Shown: positions 1 to 9,531 of the stretch, one piece after another | How the letters are laid out: every line of letters begins with the position of its first letter | How positions within the stretch are numbered: position 1 is the first letter of the stretch | Origin: Rubellimicrobium aerolatum | GTDB taxonomy: Bacteria; Pseudomonadota; Alphaproteobacteria; Rhodobacterales; Rhodobacteraceae | NCBI RefSeq assembly: GCF_017872975.1 | Contig: NZ_JAGGJP010000011.1 | Span: 49,770 to 113,769, forward strand | Reading direction: 5' to 3' | Length of the DNA: 64,000 nucleotides | Notes under the pieces: generated by a model | Database searches by the model: none | The model's input: only the letters and a program-made list of their open reading frames with translations | What the model was told of the DNA's origin: nothing | Position numbers and translations under genes: made by a program

Positions 1-29
1 TTGTCAACCGGCGCGCGACTGTCTAGCTA
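1..29 (+). promoter_or_regulatory. possible sigma-70 type promoter for rpoZ-rel
   Basis: TTGTCA at 1-6 and TAGCTA at 24-29 are separated by 17 bases, the ideal spacing for a housekeeping promoter, and lie about 70 bases before rpoZ. The -35 box is good and the -10 box is weak. The match begins at the window edge, so upstream context cannot be judged. Confidence 0.35.
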
Positions 30-100
30 GGGGGCTTCCGAGGCCGGACCGCCGGACGTATCCGTGCGCCCGGCCCATCGCCATTTCGGGAGTGTGCTCA

Positions 101-454
101 ATGGCCCGCGTGACCGTCGAGGATTGCGTCGACAAGGTTCCCAACCGCTTCGAGCTCGTGATGCTCGCCGCCCACCGCGCGCGCGAGCTGGCCTCGGGCT
201 CGCCGCTGACCATAGCCCGCGACAACGATAAGAACCCCGTCGTCGCGCTGCGCGAGATCGCCGAGGAGACCCAGCAGGCCGAGGACCTGCGCGAGCGGAT
301 GATTGCCGCCCACCAGACCCAGATCGAGGTGGACGAGCCCGAGGAGGACACCATGGCCCTCCTCATGGGCGCGGAGATGGACCGGCCCGTGCAGAACGAC
401 ATGGACGAGGAACGGATGCTCCGCGCGCTGATGGAGGCGCAGGGCCAGCGCTGA
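101..454 (+). CDS. rpoZ: DNA-directed RNA polymerase subunit omega
   Basis: Omega subunit (117 aa), which binds the beta-prime C-terminus and helps assemble RNA polymerase. The signatures [13 protein letters not shown] (about residues 16-28) and [13 protein letters not shown] (about 44-56) are typical, followed by the acidic alphaproteobacterial C-terminal extension. I chose the ATG at 101 over the in-frame GTG at 92, because a GGGAG Shine-Dalgarno lies at about 88-92 and the product then starts MARVTVEDC as in relatives. It is followed after 34 bases by rel, the usual pairing, which suggests co-transcription with the stringent-response enzyme. Confidence 0.95.
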   Translation: MARVTVEDCVDKVPNRFELVMLAAHRARELASGSPLTIARDNDKNPVVALREIAEETQQAEDLRERMIAAHQTQIEVDEPEEDTMALLMGAEMDRPVQNDMDEERMLRALMEAQGQR

Positions 455-488
455 CCTTTCGGGTCCCGGCGCGCGGCGGGGGGACAAG

Positions 489-2669
489 ATGCAGGATCAG
501 GCTTTCGCAATGGCACCGGGCGCGGCGACGATCGCCACGCCCGACGACCTCGTGGCGCTCGTCAAGCGCTACAACCCCCGCTCCAACGAGGCGCTGATCC
601 GCCGCGCCTGGGTCTTCGGCGAGAAGATGCACGAGGGGCAGACCCGCAAGAGCGGCGAGCCCTACTTCACCCATCCCATCGCCGTGGCCCGCATCCTGGC
701 CGAGCAGCAGATGGACGATGCCACCATCGTGACGGCGCTGCTGCATGACACGGTGGAGGACACCAAGGCCTCGCGCGCGACCGTGGAGGCCGAGTTCGGC
801 CCCGAGATCGCCGAACTGGTCGAGGGCGTCACCAACCTGACCAAGATGCAGATCCGGTCGGACGAGACGCGCCAGGCCGAGAACTTCCGCAAGCTGTTCA
901 TGGCCACGAGCCGCGACCTGCGGGTGACGTTGGTCAAGCTCGCCGACCGTCTGCACAACATGCGGACGATCAAGTCCATGCCGCCCGAGAAGCAGGCCCA
1001 GAAGGCTCGGGAGACCATGGACATCTATGCGCCTCTTGCCGGGCGCATGGGGATGCAGTGGATGCGCGAGGAACTGGAGGATCTCTCCTTCAAGGTTCTC
1101 ATGCCCGAAGCGCGGCAATCGGTGATCCGTCGCTTCCTGACCTTGCAGGACGAGGCCGACACCGTCATCAACAAGATCGTGGAGGACATCCGCGAGTTGC
1201 TGGCGCGCGAGGGGATCGCCGCCAGCGTGACGGGTCGCGCGAAGAAGCCCTATTCGATCTGGCGCAAGCTGCAAACCAAGGACCAGGCCTTCTCGCGGCT
1301 GTCGGACATCTACGGGTTCCGGATCATCTGCGGCACGGCGGCCGACTGCTATCGCATCCTGGGCGTCATCCACCAGAAGTGGCGCGCGGTGCCGGGGCGC
1401 TTCAAGGACTACGTCAGCCAGCCCAAGTCGAACGGCTACCGCTCCATCCACACCATGGTGTCGGGCCGCGACGGCAAGCAGGTCGAGATCCAGATTCGCA
1501 CCCAGGAGATGCACGAGGTCGCCGAGTCGGGCGTGGCCGCGCACTGGTCCTACAGGGATGGCGTCAGGTCCGAGAACCGCTTCGCCGTCGATCCGGTGCG
1601 CTGGATCGCCCAGATGACCGAGCGGTTCGAGGGCGGCGAGGACCACGACGAGTTCCTCGAGGCCGTGAAGCTGGAGATGTACCAGGACCAGGTGTTCTGC
1701 TTCACGCCCAAGGGCCACGTCATCCCCTTGCCCAAGGGCGCGACGCCCATCGACTTCGCCTATGCGATCCACACCCGCATCGGCTCGGCCTGCGTGGGGG
1801 CCAAGGTGGACGGGGTGCGGGTGCCGCTCTACTCGCGGCTGCGGAACGGCCAGATGGTCGAGATCATCACCGCCGAGGGTCAGACCCCGCAGGCGAGCTG
1901 GATCGGCATCGCCGTCACGGGTCGCGCGAAGTCGGCCATCCGGCGGGCGCTGCGCGAGGAGGACCGGGAGAGGTTCATCAAGCTCGGCGCGGAACTGGCC
2001 CGCGTCGCCTTCGAGAACGTGGGCAAGAAGGCCACCGACAAGGCGCTGCGGACCGCCGCCAAGGCGCTGGGGCTGGACGACGAGGACGATCTCCTCGCCC
2101 GCCTCGGCTCGGCCGAGATGACGGCGCGCGAGGTGGTGCGCGTGCTCTACCCCGACCTCGCCCGCCGCCCCGGCGAGGAGGTGGACGAGAAGAAGGCCGT
2201 CGTCGGCCTGGAGCCGGGGCAGGCCTATCGCCGCGCGCTCTGCTGCCAGCCGGTTCCGGGCGAGCGGATCGTCGGCATCACCCACCGGGGACAAGGCGTC
2301 GTCGTCCACGCCATCGATTGCCCGGCGCTGGTGGACTACGAGGAGCAGCCGGACCGCTGGCTCGACCTGCGCTGGCAGGAGGGGAACCACCGCGCGGTCA
2401 ACACCGTGACGCTGGAGCTGACCATCTCCAACGGTCCCGGCGTGCTCGGGCGCATCTGCACCCTGATCGGGGAGCAGTCGGCCAACATCTCGGACCTCCA
2501 GTTCACCGACCGGAAGCCCGATTATTACCGCCTGCTGGTGGACGTGGACCTGCGGAACGCCGAGCACCTGCACCGCGTGATGACCGCGCTGGAGGCCGAG
2601 ACCAACGTCTCCGCCGTTGCCCGCCACCGCGACCCCCGGCGGGCGACGATGACGCCGCCGCGCGGCTGA
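489..2669 (+). CDS. rel: bifunctional (p)ppGpp synthetase/hydrolase (RSH family)
   Basis: Long RSH enzyme (726 aa) that makes and degrades (p)ppGpp in the stringent response. The N-terminal HD hydrolase domain keeps H62, the H86-D87 pair (LLHDTVEDT) and E90/D91. The synthetase domain carries GRFKDYVSQPKSNGYRSIH at about 305-323; its RFKD motif is the form found in bifunctional Rel/SpoT rather than the EXDD of mono-functional RelA. A TGS domain follows (CFTPKGHVIPLPKGATPIDF, about 400-420), and an ACT domain lies near 640-705 (ISNGPGVLGRICTLIGEQ). A GGGGG Shine-Dalgarno supports the ATG at 489; a second in-frame ATG at 510 is possible. As the only RSH gene in view it is probably the main one in this organism. 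Confidence 0.95.
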   Translation: MQDQAFAMAPGAATIATPDDLVALVKRYNPRSNEALIRRAWVFGEKMHEGQTRKSGEPYFTHPIAVARILAEQQMDDATIVTALLHDTVEDTKASRATVEAEFGPEIAELVEGVTNLTKMQIRSDETRQAENFRKLFMATSRDLRVTLVKLADRLHNMRTIKSMPPEKQAQKARETMDIYAPLAGRMGMQWMREELEDLSFKVLMPEARQSVIRRFLTLQDEADTVINKIVEDIRELLAREGIAASVTGRAKKPYSIWRKLQTKDQAFSRLSDIYGFRIICGTAADCYRILGVIHQKWRAVPGRFKDYVSQPKSNGYRSIHTMVSGRDGKQVEIQIRTQEMHEVAESGVAAHWSYRDGVRSENRFAVDPVRWIAQMTERFEGGEDHDEFLEAVKLEMYQDQVFCFTPKGHVIPLPKGATPIDFAYAIHTRIGSACVGAKVDGVRVPLYSRLRNGQMVEIITAEGQTPQASWIGIAVTGRAKSAIRRALREEDRERFIKLGAELARVAFENVGKKATDKALRTAAKALGLDDEDDLLARLGSAEMTAREVVRVLYPDLARRPGEEVDEKKAVVGLEPGQAYRRALCCQPVPGERIVGITHRGQGVVVHAIDCPALVDYEEQPDRWLDLRWQEGNHRAVNTVTLELTISNGPGVLGRICTLIGEQSANISDLQFTDRKPDYYRLLVDVDLRNAEHLHRVMTALEAETNVSAVARHRDPRRATMTPPRG

Positions 2670-2681
2670 GGCGGCGCGGCG

Positions 2682-3326
2682 GTGGTCTTCCGGCGGCGCG
2701 ACCGGCGGTCCCCCTGGCGCATGGCGGCCGAGGCCGTCTATCCGCGCGGCGGCTGGATGCGGGCGATCGAATACATCAAGCACCGCCTTCGCCGCCTGCC
2801 CGACAGCCCCGAGAAGATCGGGCGCGGCATGGCGGCGGGCGTGTTCATCAGCTTCACGCCTCTGTACGGGTTCCACTTCCTCGGCGGGCTGCTGATCGCC
2901 AAGCTGATCCGTGGCAACCTGCTGGCGTCGATGATCGGGACTTTCGTCAACAACTTCCTGACGCTTGTGCCCATCAGCGCCCTGGCGATGGGCTTGGGCA
3001 CCTGGATGCTGGGCCATCCCCCGGACGCCGACCTCATGCGCGAGCTCGGACACCAGTTCAGCCAGGCGGGCCGGGACCTCTGGCACAACATTTGGTCCGT
3101 TTTCTCGCCTGAACGGATGGAATGGGACCACCTCCGCGTCTTCCTGCGGGCGGTGTTCCTGCCCTACCTCGTGGGTGGGATCGGGCCGGGGCTCGTGGTC
3201 GCGCTGGTCTTCTACTGGATCACCGTGCGGCTGGTCGGCGCCTATCAGGCGGGACGGCGCAAGGTGCTGGAGGAGAAGCTCGCGCAGCTCCGCAAGCCCC
3301 CTGGCGCGGGCGGGCCGGGGCGCTAG
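2682..3326 (+). CDS. DUF2062 domain-containing membrane protein
   Basis: Membrane protein (214 aa) of the DUF2062 family, function unknown. The DUF2062 core is visible: a basic N-terminus ending in [19 protein letters not shown], then [19 protein letters not shown] and [24 protein letters not shown], hydrophobic hairpins that should sit in the inner membrane. A further strongly hydrophobic segment lies at about 165-188 ([18 protein letters not shown]). GTG is the chosen start because the preceding GAGG is well spaced and relatives start MVF-RRDRR; ATG at 2721 is the alternative. It lies 12 bases after rel and 28 before pdxJ, so it is probably in the same operon. The gene pair rel/DUF2062/pdxJ is familiar in Rhodobacteraceae. 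Confidence 0.85.
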   Translation: MVFRRRDRRSPWRMAAEAVYPRGGWMRAIEYIKHRLRRLPDSPEKIGRGMAAGVFISFTPLYGFHFLGGLLIAKLIRGNLLASMIGTFVNNFLTLVPISALAMGLGTWMLGHPPDADLMRELGHQFSQAGRDLWHNIWSVFSPERMEWDHLRVFLRAVFLPYLVGGIGPGLVVALVFYWITVRLVGAYQAGRRKVLEEKLAQLRKPPGAGGPGR

Positions 3327-3354
3327 GGTGGCCCCGACTCGAACGGGGGATGCG

Positions 3355-4104
3355 ATGAGCGAACGGCTGAGGCTCGGGGTCAACATCGACCATGTGGCGA
3401 CCGTCAGGAACGCGCGGGGAACGGCCTTTCCCGACCCGGTGCGCGCGGCGCTGGTCGCGGAGGGCGCGGGCGCCGACGGCATCACCGCGCACCTGCGCGA
3501 GGATCGCCGCCACATCTCGGACCGCGACATCGAGCGGCTGATTGAGGCGCTGAGTAAGCCTCTCAACTTTGAGATGGCCGCCACCGAAGAGATGCAGGCC
3601 ATCGCGCTCCTCCACCGCCCCCACGCGATCTGCGTCGTGCCCGAGCGGCGGGAGGAGCGCACGACGGAAGGAGGGCTCGACGTGGCGGGATCCGAGGACC
3701 GCATCGCCCGCTTCATCGCCCCCCTGCGCGACGCGGGCTCGCGCGTGTCGCTGTTCATCGGCGCGGACCCGGCCCAGGTGGACGCCGCCGCCCGCGTCGG
3801 CGCGGTGGTGGTCGAGATCCACACAGGGACTTATTGCGACGCCCACCATGAGGGGAGGCCCGAGGAGCGGAACGCCGAGCTGGACCGCATCGCGGCGGCG
3901 GCCAAGCAGGCGGCGGCGCTCGGGCTGGAGGTCCATGCCGGCCACGGCCTCACCTACGAGACGGTCGCCCCCATCGCCGCGATCCCCGAGATGCGGGAGC
4001 TGAACATCGGGCATTTCCTGATCGGCGAGGCGATCATGCAGGGCCTCGCCCCGGCCATCGCCGAGATGCGCCGCCGCATGGACGCGGCGCGCGGGCTCGG
4101 CTGA
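3355..4104 (+). CDS. pdxJ: pyridoxine 5'-phosphate synthase
   Basis: PdxJ (249 aa) condenses 1-deoxyxylulose 5-phosphate with 3-amino-1-hydroxyacetone phosphate to give pyridoxine 5'-phosphate in the DXP-dependent vitamin B6 pathway. It is a TIM barrel. Family motifs seen are [17 protein letters not shown] (residues 7-23), [14 protein letters not shown] (41-54), [10 protein letters not shown] (about 73-82), [10 protein letters not shown] and the C-terminal [10 protein letters not shown] plus [10 protein letters not shown] phosphate-binding loops. The reading frame is open far upstream, but the ATG at 3355, giving [13 protein letters not shown], matches the family start and the normal length of about 240-250 aa. 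The next gene starts 11 bases after the stop. Confidence 0.96.
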   Translation: MSERLRLGVNIDHVATVRNARGTAFPDPVRAALVAEGAGADGITAHLREDRRHISDRDIERLIEALSKPLNFEMAATEEMQAIALLHRPHAICVVPERREERTTEGGLDVAGSEDRIARFIAPLRDAGSRVSLFIGADPAQVDAAARVGAVVVEIHTGTYCDAHHEGRPEERNAELDRIAAAAKQAAALGLEVHAGHGLTYETVAPIAAIPEMRELNIGHFLIGEAIMQGLAPAIAEMRRRMDAARGLG

Positions 4105-4115
4105 GGACGGGGCGG

Positions 4116-4964
4116 ATGGCGCTCGCGCTCGCCCCTGGACCCGGCCGGGACCGCCCTCGGATGAGGCCCTTCGCCGTCCTCCTCTGGATTGCCCGCCGGC
4201 TCCCGCGGCTTGTCCTGCGGACCGCTTGGGCCATGGCGGTCCTGGCCTTCCTCCTCGGCACGACGCTGGCCTCCCTGGCGACGGCGCTGTCCCCGGTCCT
4301 GCTGGCGGCGGTGTCCGAGGCGGTGGAGGCGGTGCTTCCGGGGCGAAGCGCGGCCGCCCGGATCGAGGGGCTCCGCCGGGCGGAGCTGGCTGGCCTCCGC
4401 GAGGCGCAGGCCGACGAGTTCGCGGCCTTGGAGCGCCGCCACCGGGCGGAGCTCGACGGGCTGCGGCGGAGCCACGCCGACGACATGGCCGGCCTGAACC
4501 GGCGGGCAGCGGCGCAGGCCGACGAGATCGCGGCGCTCCGCTCCCGTGGCGCGGCGGTGCGCGGCGCCGTGGACCGGATCGTCGCCCGCTCGGTCCGGGT
4601 GCAGGCCGCCAACATCGGCTCCATGGCCGGCGAGGCGCTGCCGGTCCTGGGGGTCGCCGTGATCGCCGCGACCACAGCCTACGAGGTCAAGTCCACCTGC
4701 GACACGGTGGAGGACCTGATCGCGCTCGACCGCGTCTTCAACCCGGATCGGGAGATCGACCCGCGAGAGGTCTGCGGCCTTCCCGTGCCCACGGCGGACG
4801 AGGTCTGGGCCGCGGCCGCAAGCAGCCCGGCCAAGGTCTGGACTTCGATGAAGGAGACCTGGCCGGACAGCGTGCCCGATCCGGGCTGGCCCGCGTCGCT
4901 CGACTGGCTGTTCCCGCCGTCCAGGTCTATCGAGGGCTGGTTCTTCGGCAGGGAGCCGGCATGA
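4116..4964 (+). CDS. hypothetical membrane protein with coiled coil
   Basis: Protein of about 282 aa that I do not recognise as a named family. A basic N-terminus precedes a long hydrophobic segment (about 37-70, [20 protein letters not shown]). Residues about 78-145 are rich in Ala, Arg, Glu and Leu with heptad-like spacing and are probably a coiled coil. A second hydrophobic segment at about 172-187 ([16 protein letters not shown]) is followed by a soluble tail with two cysteines (C195, C219) and many Trp. The ATG at 4116 follows GAGGAC; an internal ATG at 4161 is an alternative start. Its stop overlaps the acpS start by ATGA, so the two are probably translated together. It could be an envelope-spanning or scaffold protein, but nothing in the sequence proves that. 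Confidence 0.7.
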   Translation: MALALAPGPGRDRPRMRPFAVLLWIARRLPRLVLRTAWAMAVLAFLLGTTLASLATALSPVLLAAVSEAVEAVLPGRSAAARIEGLRRAELAGLREAQADEFAALERRHRAELDGLRRSHADDMAGLNRRAAAQADEIAALRSRGAAVRGAVDRIVARSVRVQAANIGSMAGEALPVLGVAVIAATTAYEVKSTCDTVEDLIALDRVFNPDREIDPREVCGLPVPTADEVWAAAASSPAKVWTSMKETWPDSVPDPGWPASLDWLFPPSRSIEGWFFGREPA

Positions 4965-5368
4965 TCCTCGGCATCGGCACCGACCTGTGCAACATCGAGC
5001 GGATCGAGGGCACGCTCGCCCGCTTCGGCGATCGCTTCCGGGATCGCGTCTTCACCCAGACCGAGCTGGGCAAGGCCCGCTCGCGCCCCGGCGAGGCGGC
5101 GACGCTCGCCAAGCGCTGGGCGGCCAAGGAGGCCTGCTCCAAGGCGCTGGGAACGGGGCTCCGCATGGGGATATCCTGGCGCGACATGGCGGTGACGAAC
5201 CTGCTCACCGGTCAGCCGGTCATGCGCGTCACCGGCTGGGCGGCGGAGCGGCTGGCCGGGATGACCCCGCCGGGGCACGAGGCGGTGATCCACGTCACGC
5301 TGACGGACGACCACCCCTGGGCGCAGGCCTTCGTCGTCATCGAGGCGCGGCCCCTGGCCGGGGGCTGA
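4961..5368 (+). CDS. acpS: holo-[acyl-carrier-protein] synthase
   Basis: AcpS (135 aa) transfers 4'-phosphopantetheine from CoA to apo-ACP, which fatty-acid synthesis requires. The Mg-binding Asp8 ([12 protein letters not shown]) and Glu57 in [15 protein letters not shown] (residues 52-66) are in place, and the length is typical. The start ATG overlaps the stop of the preceding gene. The pdxJ-acpS-lepB-rnc-era order is a conserved proteobacterial arrangement that links lipid, export and ribosome functions. Confidence 0.95.
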   Translation: MILGIGTDLCNIERIEGTLARFGDRFRDRVFTQTELGKARSRPGEAATLAKRWAAKEACSKALGTGLRMGISWRDMAVTNLLTGQPVMRVTGWAAERLAGMTPPGHEAVIHVTLTDDHPWAQAFVVIEARPLAGG

Positions 5369-5460
5369 TCCTGGCATCCGCGTGAGCGGCGGGGACGCGC
5401 CGGTTGACTTGGGGGGGCGGGGGCGTCAAGGAGGCCTCCGTCGCAAGGAGGCGTTGGGCC

Positions 5461-6372
5461 ATGGCATTCGGACGGGACCGCCGCGCGGCGGCGCAGGAGG
5501 AGCGGAGCGCGCTCGGGAGCGTCTGGGAGACGGTCAAGACGGTCTTCTGGGCGCTTCTGATCGCCGGCGTGTTCCGCACGCTGTTCTTCCAGCCGTTCTG
5601 GATTCCCTCGGGCTCCATGAAGGACACGCTGCTGATCGGCGACTTCCTGTTCGTCAACAAGATGGCTTATGGCTACTCCTACGCCTCCTGCCCCTCGATC
5701 CCGCTGGGGGTCATTGGGCTCGACATCGGCGCGGACGACCTCTGCGGCTGGGCGGACGGCGACAACACGCGCATCTGGGGCGGGGAGCCGCAGCGCGGCG
5801 ACGTGGTGGTGTTCCGCCATCCGGTGAACGGCACCGACTTCATCAAGCGGCTGGTCGGCCTCCCCGGCGACCGCATCCAGGTGCGGGACGGCGTGCTGAA
5901 CATCGACGTGGGCGGCACGGGCACCTTCCAGCCCGTCGCCCTGGAGCCCGCCGGCCAGTTCCGCGAGACCTACGAGCCGCAGGGACCGCAGGGGCTCCGG
6001 CCCTCCTGCATCGGTGGCGCGCAGCCCGAGGGCGGCGAATGCCTGTCCGACCGCTGGCGCGAGACGCTGCCCGGCACGCCGCAGGCGGACGGCACCCTGT
6101 CGACGGGCGTGTCGCACGGCATCCTCGACATCGGCGACCTGCCGCAGGACAGCACCGGCGTCTACACCGTGCCCGCCGGCCACTTCTTCTTCATGGGCGA
6201 CAACCGCGACAACTCGACCGACTCGCGGTTCGCGCAGCCGCAGGGCGTGGGCTTCGTGCCCTTCGAGAACCTCGTGGGCCGGGCCGACCGCATCATGTTC
6301 TCCTCGGCCGGGCGCTCCATGCTGGCCTTCTGGACCTGGCGGGCCGACCGCTTCTTCAGGGCGATCCAATAG
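5461..6372 (+). CDS. lepB: signal peptidase I (catalytically complete copy)
   Basis: Type I signal peptidase (303 aa), which removes signal peptides at the periplasmic face of the inner membrane. One N-terminal membrane helix (about 24-45, VKTVFWALLIAGVFRTLFF) precedes the S26 catalytic domain. The nucleophile is Ser52 in WIPSGSMKDTLLIGD and the general base is Lys130 in DFIKRLVGLPGD. Box E (FFMGDNRDNSTDSR) is also intact. AAGGAG about 13 bases before the ATG at 5461 decides the start; the frame is open back to 5404 but without support. A diverged paralogue follows 11 bases later. Confidence 0.95.
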   Translation: MAFGRDRRAAAQEERSALGSVWETVKTVFWALLIAGVFRTLFFQPFWIPSGSMKDTLLIGDFLFVNKMAYGYSYASCPSIPLGVIGLDIGADDLCGWADGDNTRIWGGEPQRGDVVVFRHPVNGTDFIKRLVGLPGDRIQVRDGVLNIDVGGTGTFQPVALEPAGQFRETYEPQGPQGLRPSCIGGAQPEGGECLSDRWRETLPGTPQADGTLSTGVSHGILDIGDLPQDSTGVYTVPAGHFFFMGDNRDNSTDSRFAQPQGVGFVPFENLVGRADRIMFSSAGRSMLAFWTWRADRFFRAIQ

Positions 6373-6383
6373 GGACGGCACCC

Positions 6384-7439
6384 ATGGCACTCCGCCCGGC
6401 GGCGGAGCCCCTCTCGCCGTCCCGCTTCCTTGTCCAGGGCCTCGACCCCACGGGCCGGACACGCCCCGGGGCCTTCGCGGGCCTGCTGCTCGGGGTGGGC
6501 GCGCTGGCCGCCCTGCGGCATTGGGGGCCCGACCTCCTCCCAAGCTGGAGCCGCTGGCGCGAGGCGCTGGTCACGATCCCGCTGGCGCTCCTGCTGGTCC
6601 CGGCGGTGGGCCACGCGCTGCGGCGGCTCAATGACATGGGCTGGTCGGGCTGGTGGGCCTGGGCTCTCGCGCTGCCCTGGGCGCGCTGGGGGCTCCTGGC
6701 GCTGCTGGTCGCCGTCCCCTCCTCGCAGCGGCGGCGGCGGGCCGAGGCGTCGTGGCGGCTCCTGGGCCTCGGCGCGGCCGCGGTCGCCGCGCTCCTCCTG
6801 CTGGGCAGCCTCGCCTGGACCGCCGCCGGGGTGGCGGCGCAGGGGATGCGGCCCGCGCTCTGGCCCGGCGACCTCGTGCTGGTGCGGCGCGGCGGCGCGG
6901 CCCTGCCCGGCGCGGTGGTGGCCTTCCGCCGTCCCGGCGAGGAGGCCCCGCGCTTCGGCCGGGTGATCGCCACAGCCGGGCAGGCCGTCGCGGTCGAGGG
7001 CGGCGTCCCGGTGATCGACGGCGTGGCGGCTCTGCGGCGCGACGACGGCGCGCTCGCCGAACCCTTCGCCCGCCAGGGGCCGCTGGGCGTCATGCCGGTC
7101 TGCGGCAACGGCACCGTGGGCCTGGGGGCCGAGTGCCGGACACGGCGATTCCGCGAGATGCTGCCCGGGGGCGCGGACTACGCGGTGCTCGACGCCGGGC
7201 TGCGCCCGCTCGACCGGGCGGGGGAGGTCGCGGTTCCCGAAGGCTTCGTCTATATCCTCGGCGACGACCGCGACGCGGCGCGGGACAGCCGCCTCGCGCC
7301 GGCGGCGGGGGGCACGGGGCTCGTGGAGGTGGATCGGGTGATCGGACGGGTGGACATGGTGGCGGCGTCGTCTGGCGCGCGGCATCCCTGGGACCTGCGG
7401 GGTTGGCGCTGGGGACGAATGGGAAGGATCGTGCGATGA
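6384..7439 (+). CDS. signal-peptidase-I-like protein lacking both catalytic residues, with extra N-terminal membrane domain
   Basis: Protein of 351 aa directly behind lepB. Residues 30-112 form about three hydrophobic helices and include [13 protein letters not shown] (79-91), which resembles the DUF805-type motif. A further helix at 126-148 leads into an S26-like domain. Box B reads [15 protein letters not shown] (151-165), where canonical enzymes have SGSM-PTL--GD, so Gly154 replaces the nucleophile Ser. The general-base Lys of FIKRxxGLPGD becomes Gly192 in [11 protein letters not shown]. Box E is retained ([14 protein letters not shown], 290-303). The fold therefore looks kept while proteolysis should be lost. 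The frame is clean, and an ATGA overlap with rnc argues for a working gene. It might assist or regulate LepB, or bind signal peptides; that is inference. Confidence 0.8.
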   Translation: MALRPAAEPLSPSRFLVQGLDPTGRTRPGAFAGLLLGVGALAALRHWGPDLLPSWSRWREALVTIPLALLLVPAVGHALRRLNDMGWSGWWAWALALPWARWGLLALLVAVPSSQRRRRAEASWRLLGLGAAAVAALLLLGSLAWTAAGVAAQGMRPALWPGDLVLVRRGGAALPGAVVAFRRPGEEAPRFGRVIATAGQAVAVEGGVPVIDGVAALRRDDGALAEPFARQGPLGVMPVCGNGTVGLGAECRTRRFREMLPGGADYAVLDAGLRPLDRAGEVAVPEGFVYILGDDRDAARDSRLAPAAGGTGLVEVDRVIGRVDMVAASSGARHPWDLRGWRWGRMGRIVR

Positions 7440-8110
7440 AGCTGTCGAGCGCGCTCAAGGCCCTGTCGGAGCGGCTCGAGCACGAGTTCCGCGACCCCTC
7501 GCTGCTGATCCGGGCGCTGACGCACGGCTCGCACGGGGGCGAGGCCGACAATCAGCGGCTGGAGTTCCTGGGCGACCGCGTGCTGGGCCTCGTCATCGCC
7601 GAGGCGCTGCTCGAAGCCGACCCCAGGGCGGACGAGGGGCGCATCGCACCGCGCTTCAACACGCTGGTCCGGCGCGAGACCTGCGCCGAGGTGGCGCGGC
7701 AGGTCGATCTTGGCGCCGGGCTAAAGCTCGGCCGCTCCGAGATGCTGGGTGGCGGGCGTCGGAAGGAGGCGGTCCTCGCCGACGCGATGGAGGCGGTCAT
7801 CGCCGCCGTCTACCTCGACGCGGGGCTCGATGCGGCCCGCAGGATGATCCTCCGGCTCTGGGCCGGGCGGATCGCGGCGGCGCCCGAGGACGCCCGCGAC
7901 GCCAAGAGCGCGCTGCAGGAATGGGCGCAGGCTCGCGGGATGACGCCACCGGACTACGTGCTGGTGAGCCGCGAGGGGCCGGACCACGCGCCGCGCTTCG
8001 TGATCGAGGCGCGGCTGTCCACCGGCGAGGTGGAGCGCGCCGAGGCGGCGACCAAGCGCGTGGCGGAGCACGCGGCGGCGGCGGCATTGTTGGGACGATT
8101 GGAAGGATGA
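7436..8110 (+). CDS. rnc: ribonuclease III
   Basis: RNase III (224 aa) cuts double-stranded RNA in rRNA precursors and in some mRNAs and small RNAs. The signature [20 protein letters not shown] (residues 39-58) carries the metal ligands E43 and D47, and [16 protein letters not shown] supplies D116 and E119. A C-terminal double-stranded-RNA-binding domain starts at about 150 ([20 protein letters not shown]) and ends with the expected [10 protein letters not shown] helix. Its ATG overlaps the preceding stop, and its stop overlaps the era start (ATGA both times), the classical lepB-rnc-era coupling. Confidence 0.96.
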   Translation: MKLSSALKALSERLEHEFRDPSLLIRALTHGSHGGEADNQRLEFLGDRVLGLVIAEALLEADPRADEGRIAPRFNTLVRRETCAEVARQVDLGAGLKLGRSEMLGGGRRKEAVLADAMEAVIAAVYLDAGLDAARRMILRLWAGRIAAAPEDARDAKSALQEWAQARGMTPPDYVLVSREGPDHAPRFVIEARLSTGEVERAEAATKRVAEHAAAAALLGRLEG

Positions 8111-9066
8111 GGGACGTGGACGAGGATCAAGGACCGGTCGGCGGCGCGGCGACGGAGGCGGGACCGACCCGCGCGGGCTTCGTGGCGTTGATCGGGGAGC
8201 CCAACGCGGGCAAGTCCACGCTGCTGAACCGCATGGTCGGCGCGAAGGTGTCGATCGTGACCCACAAGGTCCAGACGACCCGCGCCCGCATCCGGGGCGT
8301 GGCGATGGCGGGGCAGGCGCAGATCGTCTTCGTGGACACGCCGGGGCTGTTCCGCCCGCGCCGGCGGCTCGACCGCGCGATGGTGGCCGCCGCCTGGGGC
8401 GGCGCGGCCGACGCCGACGTGGTGGTTCTGCTGATCGAGGCGCACCGGGGCCGGACGCCGGGCGTGGACGCGATCCTCGAAACCTTGCGCGACCGCGTGG
8501 GCGACCGGCCCGTGGCGCTCGCCATCAACAAGATCGACCGGGTGAAGGCCGAGACGCTGCTGGCGCTCTCGCAGGAGATGAACGCCGCCTTCCCCTTCGA
8601 GCGGACCTTCATGATCTCGGCCGAGCGGGGCTACGGGACGGAGGACCTGAAGGGCTGGCTGGCGTCGATGCTGCCCGAGGGGCCGTGGCTCTATCCCGAG
8701 GACCAGCTCGCCGACCTGCCGATGCGGATGATCGCCGCCGAGATGACGCGCGAGAAGCTGACGCTGCGGCTCCACCAGGAGCTTCCCTACGAGCTGACGG
8801 TCGAGACCGAGGCCTGGGAGGAGCGCAAGGACGGCTCGGCCAAGGTGGACCAGATCGTGTATGTCGCGCGCGAGGGGCACCGGGGCATCGTGCTGGGCAA
8901 GGGCGGCGAGACGATCAAGGCCGTGGGCCAGGCGGCACGGGCCGAGATGGAGGCCTTCATGGGCCGCCGCGTCCACCTGTTCCTGACCGTTAAGGTCAAG
9001 GAGAACTGGCTGGAGGACCCCGAGCGGTATGGCGAGATGGGGCTCGACTTCCGTGACGGGGCGTAG
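8107..9066 (+). CDS. era: GTPase Era
   Basis: Era (319 aa) is an essential GTPase that binds the 3' end of 16S rRNA during 30S assembly. G1 is GEPNAGKST (residues 30-38), G3 is FVDTPGLF, G4 is INKIDRVK and G5 is [14 protein letters not shown]-binding domain at about 225-310 contains [19 protein letters not shown]. The N-terminus carries about 20 extra acidic or Gly-rich residues before the G domain. ATGA overlap with rnc fixes the start. The run of tightly coupled genes beginning upstream appears to end here, with 65 bases before the next gene. Confidence 0.96.
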   Translation: MRDVDEDQGPVGGAATEAGPTRAGFVALIGEPNAGKSTLLNRMVGAKVSIVTHKVQTTRARIRGVAMAGQAQIVFVDTPGLFRPRRRLDRAMVAAAWGGAADADVVVLLIEAHRGRTPGVDAILETLRDRVGDRPVALAINKIDRVKAETLLALSQEMNAAFPFERTFMISAERGYGTEDLKGWLASMLPEGPWLYPEDQLADLPMRMIAAEMTREKLTLRLHQELPYELTVETEAWEERKDGSAKVDQIVYVAREGHRGIVLGKGGETIKAVGQAARAEMEAFMGRRVHLFLTVKVKENWLEDPERYGEMGLDFRDGA

Positions 9067-9131
9067 AGGCCCGCGCCCCGCCGGGCCGACCGTGACGGGG
9101 CCTGACCGGCCTGCCTTCGGGCGGCGCGGCC

Positions 9132-9470
9132 ATGACGCCTGAGCCGAGGCTCCGCGCCGGGATCTGGGTCGCGGCCTACCTCGCGCGGCTGCGGGTCGAG
9201 GACATCCCCGCCTTCGTCGTCCGGCGCGGCGACGACACGGCGGGCGCGGTTCTGGTGAAGGCCGCGACGCTCGACGGCCGCGCGAGGGCCTTCCAGCGGA
9301 GCTTCGATCCCATGACCGGGGCGCGGGCCTGGATGGTGCTGGCCGAGGGCGAGGAGGCCGAGGTCGACGCCGCCATCGCCCGCGCCCGGCGATTCGACCC
9401 GGATCTCTGGGTCATCGAGGTGGAGGACCGGCAGGGGCGGCACCTGCTGGGGGACGAGGGGTTGGACTAG
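9132..9470 (+). CDS. DUF1491 family protein
   Basis: Small soluble protein of 112 aa matching the alphaproteobacterial DUF1491 pattern: [16 protein letters not shown] near the start, [21 protein letters not shown] in the middle, and [19 protein letters not shown] at the end. Function is unknown. No signal peptide, membrane segment or catalytic motif is visible. It lies between era and recO, as in many Rhodobacteraceae. The long repeat-rich spacer behind it suggests it closes the upstream transcription unit. Confidence 0.85.
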   Translation: MTPEPRLRAGIWVAAYLARLRVEDIPAFVVRRGDDTAGAVLVKAATLDGRARAFQRSFDPMTGARAWMVLAEGEEAEVDAAIARARRFDPDLWVIEVEDRQGRHLLGDEGLD

Positions 9471-9505
9471 GGGTGCCGCCCCTCGCGCCTGCGGCGCTTC
9501 ACCCC

Positions 9506-9531
9506 GGCGTATCGGGGCCAAGTTGACAGGC
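9506..9531 (+). repeat. dispersed repeat module 2, copy 1
   Basis: A 26-base segment beginning GGCGTAT and containing CCAAGTTGA matches 32806-32831 at 22 of 26 positions by eye. Both copies lie in gene-free DNA and in the same orientation, each near a copy of module 1. Confidence 0.55.

Noticed and set aside
363..3824. A 1153-codon minus-strand frame opposite rel, the DUF2062 gene and pdxJ
   Set aside because: It is antisense to well-supported genes, has no ribosome binding site and no recognisable motif.
4226..5368. A 380-codon frame that could be read as a fusion of an unknown domain with AcpS
   Set aside because: The upstream part is the out-of-frame shadow of the coiled-coil gene (Gly/Arg-rich). 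AcpS starts at the ATGA overlap at 4961 with its normal N-terminus.
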